Shown piece after piece: positions 54,776 through 64,000 of a stretch of 64,000 nucleotides of DNA. The stretch is from Sebastes aleutianus (taxonomy: Eukaryota; Chordata; Actinopteri; Perciformes; Sebastidae), in NCBI GenBank assembly GCA_916700875.1, contig CAKAKS010000039.1, positions 23,643,315-23,707,314 of the forward strand, in the 5' to 3' direction. Position 1 is the first letter of the stretch. Each line of letters opens with the position of its first letter. The position numbers were made by a program, and so were the translations under genes. A model generated the notes under the pieces. That model had not been told where the DNA came from. It worked only from the letters and a program-made list of their open reading frames with translations, and did no database searches.

Positions 54776-57700
54776 CAATGTTGTCTATGGGTATGGGCAA
54801 TATTTTGCATTGCTGTTAATTGCAAATTAATTTCCTGTAGTGGCTGAGCTTATTTGATTTTTTATGGTTCACATGCTAAACAAGCACAAAATACTATAAG
54901 TTAGTATCCACGGTCTGAGGAACATGTCGCTGTTTTCATTAAGGCATGAGCAGAGGCCAATATGGCAATAACCCTCTCTGACTTTTTTCACTAATCACAT
55001 TATATATTATATGATACATTAGCTTGCGTATGAAGTGTTACATGCATGTCACTAGCTGTACATCAACAAACATTATACCATTTTCAGTTGACAGTTCGAC
55101 AAAATTTGTACAAAGTCTTGAGGTGAATGGAGAGGTGAATGGGCCAATGGGATTTTGAAGTGTGAATGCAATCGCCAGAAGTAAAAAGCTAGCGTTGGGC
55201 TATAAATGAACTACACCACGGTCGCATGAGAGTGAGTACACACAACGGGGCTGTAAAAGAGTCAATGTGATGACATTTAGTCGTCTCATTTAGCCACTTG
55301 TTAGCAACCGACTTTTTTAAGACACGTAAAAGCTTCAAAATTCACAAGTAGGATAATTACCGATGTGTTATATATATTGTAAAACAGACCTTATCTGAGG
55401 CATCTAACTAAGAACTCTTTAAAAAAAATACATTGACTTTGAGACGAGGGAACCGGAAGTGCTACAATTCATTACTGCACCACTCTAGCAGCATAATAAT
55501 AAATGTGTCATGTTGAGGTCAGGTCCACGAGATGTCTGATAGCAAAGCTGAGCATCTGGGGTTAACAGGGGAAACAGATTATATAACGTTGGAAGCACTA
55601 CTACTACTACAATCTATATAGTCATCACATATTTCTCTATGCTTTTCTGTGTGCATCAAATATGTAGCAAAGCGTTAAATATTGCTATTAGAGACAATAT
55701 GAATGAATATGAATTTGAACACATTACCTGACAGCAGTATCTGCAGTTTCTGAGCTTCACTCAATGATTCCCCTGATGCGTTTGTTTACTTCCTATTTGA
55801 AAGAATATCATTGGCAGTCTTCAGTCAGGTCACGTTAGAGCAAGTTTTTGATTGGCGGTGTTTTACTCCCTAGCGTTTTCTGATCAGTTCATTAAATGTT
55901 TAGTTTTCATAAAACTATGATCGACATGAGACTGCCAACAAACTGAAACGTGTTCAGAAAAAAATCATTAGTTTATATGAAAAAAAAACCCAGCTTCCTT
56001 ATCGCTGAGGATCGATCATTTCAACAACTAAAGCGGATAGCAGCCTTCGACCCACCGCCTATAGCCAGTGTTCAAGGATCATGCCAGTTTTATTGTTTTT
56101 TTTTAACCCTTTTGCATTGCATTCAAGTGCCAGTGGGAGGCACATGCACATCCAAGGTCGATCTGCCCTGAAGTCTGAGCTTCCCACCAGCATCCATGAA
56201 ACATATCCTACCACAACCGTTGTCAGTCACACACACAGTCAGAGCAGCATGCCTTGCTCTTATAGAATAAACTTTGCAGTTTTTAAACAACAATATACTG
56301 TAACATACTGTACAGGCTCCACACGAGAAAAAGCTCACACATGGCTGTCAGCCTGGAGAATTAATACCCTGAGGTATTATTAGACAAAGTTAGAGCACAT
56401 TTAAGGAACGTTTTTATTAATCTGCATAAGACTTAGTACTGTATGGAGATTCAAGGCTGCTCGTGTGGCCTCTAAATCTCTCGGCGCGATGAGGGTGGGT
56501 GGTTGGTGGATCACAGATTTATCGATTGGCTGCTGTAGAGATGCACCTTCCCATATCCATATAAGCTGTAATATCATTGAGAGACATTAATCATCCTGAC
56601 AGAAACAAATTGCAGCCGGGCATCCTTTACTTACAACTGAGAAAGAAAAAAAAATTAACGGGTGGACTATTTCATACACTAACATCCAAATAGTAATGTG
56701 CAGTAAGGGCAGCCCCGCACAACGTGGCTTTACTTTCCTGTGTCTGAAGTGGATTTATCAGCTCTTTTTCATTTCAGGGTGCTTCAAACCTAATCTCTCC
56801 CCCACCCCCACCGCTGTCAGCTGTTTTGTTGATGAGATCAAACAAATTTATAATAAATAAACTTCCATCATCATTTATTTGCCTAGAATAATCCTGTGTT
56901 TATTCTGGGAAAACATCCTGAAAACATTACTTTGCAACTCCTTTAAGAAATGAAATTTAGACAAAACTTTCGGGCATATTTATTCATGGGATCGTGCGGT
57001 AAAATCTTTGAGGTCTTGTCAGTATTGCTAAGCTGAAAAACTTTTTTTCCCCCCTCTCTGTAGAACACATATAACTGATGATTTGTGTTGTTTTGCCAGC
57101 AGCACACTGTGCTCCAGATTTGTGTTGCTTGCACTGTCATAGAAACTACATTGATTGTTATGTTGAACGTTATATTGAATTTTTGCACTTGTTCAATTCA
57201 GCCTTTTGACGTTTTAACATTTGTTTTGATCTCACGACGGAGTCACTCGCTTGTTTATGCCGCCGCTTGGTGATTTCTCAGAGAGATATGGATCATGGAA
57301 TCTGTCTCGTCGGCATGCGAGAGCCTCCTCCGCCTCATTCTTCAAGCCATTTTACACACGTTTCGCAAATGTACTTATCGAAGAGTCTATTTGTCATTCA
57401 TTTCAGCTCCAACTGAGCTCTGGAGATGCTGTCCAGTATGTGTTAATTTTATGCAGGGCAAACACAGAGATTGGGCTATATATGTGAGGAAATTGGTGTG
57501 AAATCAACATATCTGCGAACACGACTCCCCCTGGAGCCTCTCTGTGATCAATTATTTATGTACTGAAGAGAGAGCCAAGAAACTATATTTAAAGATAAAC
57601 TTCTTTGCATTTTCAGTAAAAAAAAAAAGAAGAGAAAAATCTTTAAAGGAAATATGTGTATTGAGTATTTATGTTGATGAATGTCAAACGAAGCAACGTG

Positions 57701-58063
57701 ATTCAGGAAAGAGGAGGGAGAAAACTAAAAGGAGAAAAGTGTCAGAGAGCTGTTGGGATGGGAGGTTAATGTGGCAACGTGCTGACGGAGCATGATGGGG
57801 GTTTGCGCTCCCGCTCCCCAACTCATCGTGTGCCTCCTGTCTTTCAGACGCTGCTGTTGGACCACAGTAATCCAAAGGGATCCTGGCGTGACGCTGGAAG
57901 CCAATCAAGGATCTTTGTAACTCGATTAGAGCAACCTTGCAACCAATAGTAATAAATTAAAGGAAGTGCAGATGCAGCACTTCACCAGGTGTATACTGTA
58001 TATGAAACATCCCGCAGCAGAAGATATAAAGCCTTTTTAGTGTGAGTTTGGGCTTTTTGTTGG
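54776..58063. other. Non-coding stretch, nothing recognised
   Basis: No motif-bearing frame. A homopolymer A run lies near 57620 and a C run near 57050. An AT-rich piece with ATATCATTGAGAGACATTAA near 56570 is repeat-free but not otherwise notable. Confidence 0.45.
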
Positions 58064-58071
58064 ATTTCTTT

Positions 58072-58777
58072 TAGGGCTGTCAAAGTTAACGCGATAATAA
58101 TGCATTGATGCATAATTGTTTTAACGCCCCTAATTTCATTAATGCATTAACGCAATCGATCTTTCCCAAGTTGTAGCCATCCATTGATAGCAAACATGTC
58201 ATACTAGGTTGTTGAGAAAGAGGCTAAATAACGCTCCAAACTCATGCTAAATTTTGGCGAGGTAAAACTGTCATGGCCATTTTTCAAAGGGGTCTCTTGA
58301 CCTCTGACCTCAAGATATGTGAATAAAAATGGGTTCTATGGGTACCCACGAGTCTCCCCTTTACAGACATGCCCACTTTATGATAATCACATGCAGTTTG
58401 GGGCAAGTCATAGTCAAGTCAGCAAACTGACACACTGACAGCTGTTGTTGCCTGTCGGGCTGCAGTTTGCCATGTTATGATTTGTATATATTTTTTACGC
58501 TAAATGCAGTACCTGTGAGGGTTTCTGGACAATATTTTTCATTGTTTTGTGTTGTTAATTGATTTCCAATGATAAATATATACATACATTTGCATAAAGC
58601 AAGCATAATTGCCCACTCCCATGTTGATAAGAGTATTAAATACCTCAGAAATCTCCCTTTAAGGTACATTTTGAACAGATACAATTAAAAAATGATTAAT
58701 CATCTATTAAAATGAATTACTCATGGACAATCATTTGATAAATCGCGATTAAATATTATAATCGATTGAGAGCCCTG
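58072..58777 (+). mobile_element. hAT-like element, family D, full length
   Basis: The left terminus TAGGGCTGTCAAAGTTAACG and the right terminus (reverse complement) CAGGGCTCTCAATCGATTAT are related. The flanks atttcttt (58064-58071) and attttttt (58778-58785) match in 7 of 8, though they are T-rich. The ends carry AACGCGATAATAATGC and AAATCGCGATTAAAT motifs. Fragments of the same family lie at 38919-39232 and 44690-44858, and its middle is shared in reverse with 31795-32396. I recall this as a very abundant percomorph repeat. No coding sequence. Confidence 0.85.
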
Positions 58778-58785
58778 ATTTTTTT

Positions 58786-60985
58786 CTTTTAGGTTAACTG
58801 CTTTAATGACATAAAAGTGTCGACAGATTGGTTCTTACATGGCTTAACCACTCAGCCACTCTAAATATTTAGATACATCGAATATAAATGAATGATAATA
58901 CAAAGGATTCTGTCATTGTTGTTTTTTCCCAGAGAATACACAATATTTGAATGATACATAAAACCCTGCATCCACTGAACCACCTGCTCTTTGTTGTTAG
59001 CTTAATCCACCGGCTCTTCCTCTTATTTCTCCCATTTGTCGAATATTTTAAAGCTAATCATTGGCAACTCTGGTGCCATGTTTTTAATTCATTCGTTTGG
59101 CTCGTGGTTGTTGGCAAAATAAGCGCTGGCATACTTTCCACATCTTCTGAAGCTACGTCTCTCTTTGCTCTTACATACTGTAGGCCTGCAGTGTGCGTTT
59201 TATATGACAGCATGAAGGACAATACAGGCAAACTGAAAAGACACAGTGGGACCGGAACAGTGTAAGGGTTGGCGACCGTCAAGACTGCAATACAGAGGAT
59301 AAAAAATAATGTGCAAATTCCAGAAGAAATATGTTTCAAGGACAATAGCTTTGCACTCTTACGCGACATATGGTATGTCAATAAATGCTGAAAAATATAA
59401 TGTCATATGTCAAGAAATAGAACCTCCCAAATCGACTCTTAGACATCTTCAGCTGGTACACCACTATGTTCCACTCAGTACATGTGTTGCTTTCTACTCT
59501 TAAATAATCAAATTTAAGGGACCCTTGTATATTATGCATTAATGTTAGAAATTAATATCAACCCATTACATCTTCACATTTTTAAACTCTCTGTATTTGG
59601 ATAAAAATCCAGTATCAGTCGGTATCTACATACACCTTTATTTTGCAAAGCCAACCAATATACTTTAATTTTATACATGACATTTGTATTATTCTGCAGA
59701 ATCATTTATTAATAAATGCATGCAAGTGTCTTCTGTTCTTCATAAAAGTGAAAAACTATATATTTTTCTTACATTTCATTAATCTAATACCCTGGCATCA
59801 GATCTACATTTAATGAAAATTATTTTTTTACTGCACGAGGACATTTATAAACACAATTAGACACATTATCCTTGATTAGCGGCCAGCTGACTCCCCACAA
59901 TTCCACTGCCCTTAAAAAATGTCACGTGTCCACAAGGACATTGACATCCATTACAGGAAATTATGAGCCAGTAGGGAGTCTGGTTCTTGGAGGACACGCT
60001 GGCTCCTGGCTCCTGGCTCCTGGCTCCTTGTTTCCTCCACAGAAGACCACACATTTGCATTTGATTCCATTTGAATAATTGCATTTCCTTACACTCAGAT
60101 TGAAGTTTGTTTTTATTTGATAGCTTTAGATTAACCTCATTCTAAAGATAATTATTCCCTTTGGTTAGGTATCTCATTTGGGCTTTCTGCTGTGATAAGA
60201 TTTGCTTAAGGGCCTTTTTTCTGTGACCCTATGTACCGCTCTTTCATCCTCCATTTTCCTCTCTTTCTCTGACTCCGGGCTTTACCTGGAGTGTGATACC
60301 TGTCCATCTCACGCAGAAAGAGAGCCTGAGAACGACGAAGAAAGTAAGAAAAAAAAAGATAGGCAGAGGTGGTGTCAGCGGAGAGACAGCATTGACACTC
60401 AAAGGAAAGAGTGAATAATTGAAACAGCCTCCAAAGAAAAGTGTCTAGTTTTGATGGTTGGGCTGTCAGCATACAGTGAAGTAGAGACATGATGCCAAGC
60501 AACTTTACAAGCTGTTGAGGGGTCCCTCTTCAATGATATGGTAATAACCAGCTCTCCTAAGCCCTGCTTGCAGACACTACGTGAGAAAGATAGTTTAGAG
60601 GAGAATGTCTTTGTTCCTGGCTTTATTAAACTACACAAGGTTCTGTCACCATGATGCGCCTGTGATTAAAGGATGTGCAACACCAGCACCTCAACTTCTG
60701 ACAGTTTCTTCCAGCTGAGCGGGGAGAGGTCTAGCTGATATTTGTTTGTGCCTCAGTACAGTAGCGCAGTACAGTGTATTCCCAGTGTATTCCCAGTGGT
60801 GTGTGCCATAACAGTCTTGAGTAATGAATCAAAAAGCACTCGGTTAAACAGCATCTAGTGGCTTCAGGGTGTTGTTGGCAGCAGCTCCCTGAACAATGAA
60901 CATACAGAATATCCACATACCAGTAGTCGAGTGCTATAAGTGATTGTATGACCATTTTGATGTTGTTAAAAGAGCAACACACTTC
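58786..60985. other. Non-coding stretch, nothing recognised
   Basis: Holds the minisatellite at 60001-60028 and a 12-base duplication (gtgtattcccag) near 60775-60800. No exon, RNA gene or transposon end. Confidence 0.5.
60001..60028. repeat. (GGCTCCT)4 minisatellite
   Basis: Four perfect heptamer copies in tandem. Confidence 0.97.
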
Positions 60986-60993
60986 ATTTTGAT

Positions 60994-61722
60994 TAGGGAA
61001 TGTTCCTAACGACTCATTTCACTGACATTTAAAAAGAAGTTTAAACTTAGGCCAGTCGACCAGTCTAAAAAGCAAGAAAACACCCAGAAAACACTCAAAG
61101 TTGCTCACAATTTAATCCTTACGGTTAAAGATTGTGTATAAAAGCTATTTGAAATCGGTAATCACATTTTTTAATAACCAAATCGTATTTGAAATGTTGC
61201 TGAAATCAATATATCCCCAGAGTCCACTCCGGTCGCCCTGTTAGAAATTGCGCCTCGCACAAACCACGGTTGTATGGTGTAATATTTGATTAAACACCAG
61301 CGGGGTCTAAGAGGAGTTATGGTTTGGCATCCCTGATAGGCTACCATTCGTATCTTAGTGTGCAAGTTTTATTACCTTCCACCTTCTCTTCCCTCTGTCT
61401 CTCTCAAACACACACACATAGCGAGCGACGCGGCGCTCAGCCCTCATCTCGTAACTTTAATTATTGCAGTTCTCAGTCCAAAAGTCTAAATTTATTGGAA
61501 AAAGATAGATGTAATCATTTCCAAAATTCACTACATGTTTTTATCTAATGAAATATTCTGCTTCAATCCATATTTGTTGGCGGTTAGCCTTTCAATAACG
61601 TCTTTTTCACTTTGGTCAAAAACCTCTACCGCACACACCTGTATTTATGGGGTGGTCAAATGTTATAAATATGCCAACATTCAAAAATCTCAATCAAAGT
61701 TGACTAATCGTGCACACCCCTA
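60994..61722. mobile_element. hAT element, family I
   Basis: The right terminus (reverse complement) TAGGGGTGTGCACGATTAGT and the left terminus TAGGGAATGTTCCTAACGAC are loosely related. The flanks attttgat (60986-60993) and atttttat (61723-61730) match in 7 of 8. Subterminal GTCGACCAGTCTAAAAAG on the left pairs with AGTTGACTAATCGTGC on the right. The interior has no transposase frame. Confidence 0.72.
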
Positions 61723-61730
61723 ATTTTTAT

Positions 61731-62336
61731 AAAACTAATTTGATTTTTAGCTTATGTGCAAGGTGTTCCATGCTAGTTTTAAACATGCTATTTACAAAAT
61801 CCCTAAATTTATATAACATAGAAGTGTAGAAGTAAATTAGAAGCTTGTATGGCAGCAGGGGAATTTGCAGTATGAGGTCTGGCATACATTTAGTATTTTT
61901 AGAGATTAAGATGATGTGTGAAGATCATCAAAGGGAGAAGGCAACTATTTGAGATGCAGCAGAATGCATACAAGATGGTGTTGTCAACATAGAAATGGGC
62001 ATTCAACTGCTTAGTTACACTGGAAACGTTACAATACAGTATAGAGTAACCAGTATTTGACCTACAGTATAATGATCACTGGGAAACATTTACAGATTAA
62101 AAAAAGTTTATTTTACACCATCTGCAACAATAATCTGAGTTCTTCCACAGAAAAAAACGTACACTGCTTACCAGGTATTTGGGCAAAGTATCCTCATACA
62201 ATGGTTTGTATGATCTTACAAAAAGGTATTCTTCATTTTTCATGCGTTTTCCTACGAATGTCCAGCAAAACGTGATGCACGCCTTAATTTCTTCTCCAGA
62301 CTTTTCAAAATAAACTTCCGTCTTCACAGGAAACAA
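61731..62336. other. Non-coding stretch, nothing recognised
   Basis: AT-rich. No exon or RNA gene was recognised. Confidence 0.5.
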
Positions 62337-62525
62337 CTTGGTTAGGTTTATGCAACAAAACTACTTAGTTAGGTTTCGGAAAAGATCGTGGTTTAGGTTA
62401 AAATAACACCGGAAGTGGCGTAACTTAAGTACGGAAATTACAAATAAATCAACATTGACTTATGGTTTCACACGGGGTACAAACACCGGTCTCTGGTGTT
62501 TTTTGATACACCCCGACCTTCTCCC
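62330..62525 (+). repeat. Dispersed percomorph repeat with ACTACTTAGTTAGGTTT
   Basis: Contains two near-copies of ACTTGGTTAGGTTT/ACTTAGTTAGGTTT, then AAAAGATCGTGGTTTAGGTT, CCGGAAGTGGCGTAACTTAA and GGTTTCACACGGGGTACAAA. I recall this combination from many fish loci as an abundant repeat. Class and limits are uncertain. Confidence 0.5.
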
Positions 62526-64000
62526 TATGTGGCATTTGTTGCTCTTTATACTTCCTGGTTAACAATTACGTGGATAACATAAAAATTGATTATGTGGGAT
62601 ATGTACAAATTACAATGCATTACTTTTTGTAGGTATAGCTATGAACGATGTATGAGAACAGCCTGATTTGGTCAGGCAGTGAGTGTAGTTAAGACAGGAC
62701 CAAGGAGCACTATCATTAAAGTGGGACTGACTAACCCAACGCCACTTTGAAACTGGCTTGATGGATAAAGCTGTAAGCTGTGTTCTTAGAGAAAGGCTTT
62801 GCTCCGTCTGTTTTGGGATGGAGGCTGTTGCTGCCAAATTCTGTGCCAGACAGGACCCTTTGTGCCGGACAACGTGACGTTTCCCCGCATATAGCTCGAC
62901 TTGATCACGATCAAAATTGCTCAGTGGATACACAAATCCCCAATACACACCTGTGCCTGCAAACACCACCACAGGGCAACATCTGAGGCAATGCTTTTGG
63001 CTAATAGATTTTTATATTCAGTGTTTTTTAAACCCTCTCTTGAATGCCATCATTTACACAGAGTGGAATAACAACCTTAGTGAAAATTATGAAAAACACC
63101 TGTTTTGATTTTTGGATATGTGAAAGCCTTTTTGTGGCTGTTACAGCAGAACACAGGATTACAGTCTTCAAAAATAAGCTGCAGGTGAGCAGGGGATACA
63201 TTATTTACAACAACCAAAATATAAACAGAAAGTAATGTATATCTCTTCAATTTCTAAAAATGTTTTGGCATGTCTCATCAATGCTTAATGCAAATCGTAG
63301 TTGGTAGAAAAGTCCCTATTGTCCTGCTGTACTCATTGCACTAGTACCCTCATCATTAGAGAAGGAAGAACATTGAGCCTAATTGGAAAAGACCTAAAAC
63401 AATGTGAAACATGTGTTGCATCTAACAATTATAACGTATACATATTCTATATTAAACAGGCCTAAACCTGGCTTCTCTTATGGAAAATATTTTACACAAC
63501 CTTTGAATTGCTGCTTACAGTTATATTTATAGCCGTCTTTGTCTCGAGTCGCCTCACGTCGTGGTTTGCCTTTGGTGGTTGGAGTAGCCCAGATGAGGCC
63601 CTGCTTTCACCATGGTAGCTATAATAATGTGTGCGTGACTAGTAACAGAGGTCATTTGGAGCTCAGGAATTCAGGAGTGCAGAGTCGGCTGAAGGGAAGG
63701 AACAAGTTCTCCCAGCGTGGCACCGCATTAACCTCAGATCCTTCAAACATTAACATTTACCTCTAATGTTCTCCCGTCCTTTCTTCAAGACCCTTTAAGC
63801 AATTTAGCCTTTAATCATCGACATTGCTGTACAAAATGATGAATCCCCACAGGCAGATCAAGCTGAGCAGCGAGAGAACATATTCCTCAGCAGTTTGAAA
63901 ACAAAGGATGGAGAGTGTTTAAGTCTGACTATTATTAGCACTAATTTATGTCATTATAACAGATGGTTGTTGTCCAGAGGTCTTTGCATTCACATAAGTA
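62526..64000. other. Non-coding stretch, nothing recognised
   Basis: A minus-strand frame of 120 codons (62610-62972) has no motif. No exon, RNA gene or transposon end was found before the window stops. Confidence 0.5.

Noticed and set aside
1..64000. rRNA genes, LTR retrotransposons or viral genes
   Set aside because: No characteristic sequence or protein motif was recognised on either strand.

Overview
The window looks like intergenic or deep intronic DNA of a teleost fish, probably a percomorph. It is AT-rich and full of CA/TG/CT microsatellites. It carries short hAT-type DNA transposons, a Tc1 element with long inverted repeats, a Harbinger remnant and 5'-truncated L2/CR1-type LINE ends, a mixture typical of teleost genomes. 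I found no host exon, rRNA, tRNA or CRISPR array. The only protein-coding sequence I can support is transposon-derived, and all of it is broken. The family and species statements come from memory of teleost repeats, not from a search.

Layout. 1-10.2 kb: mostly unique DNA, with a degenerate hAT copy (1683-2524), an L2-type LINE 3' end (6930-7253) and a possible piggyBac-like element bounded by TTAA (7504-8058). 10.2-15.4 kb: a well-preserved hAT element (10266-11099), a microsatellite-rich stretch, a TAATTA-rich candidate regulatory block (11925-12190) and a second hAT family (14950-15350). 17.7-19.3 kb: a stack of insertions, hAT in hAT, then a Harbinger deletion derivative with a transposase tail. 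20.8-22.1 kb: composite repeats. 24.4-26.4 kb: an old dispersed repeat broken by two hAT insertions, one carrying a (TATCG)n array. 28-39 kb: further hAT elements at 28101, 35944 and 38854. 41.7-44.9 kb: three more hAT-like elements, two of them almost touching. 48.1-52.1 kb: a hAT element with a BED zinc-finger remnant, then a hAT element split by a 1.6-kb Tc1 transposon whose transposase has one visible frameshift. 53.3-62.5 kb: a second LINE end, three hAT elements and a dispersed repeat.

The strongest evidence is structural. Fourteen hAT-like insertions have matching or near-matching 8-bp target duplications. Taken together these fit the pattern nTnnnnAn known for Ac/Hermes-type hAT transposases. 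Removing nested insertions restores host elements of plausible length, which gives a relative insertion order. I did not find a new biological system. The points most worth following up are the insertion record, the nearly intact Tc1 element, the mosaic core shared by two repeat types, and several repeat-free blocks that could be conserved non-coding elements.
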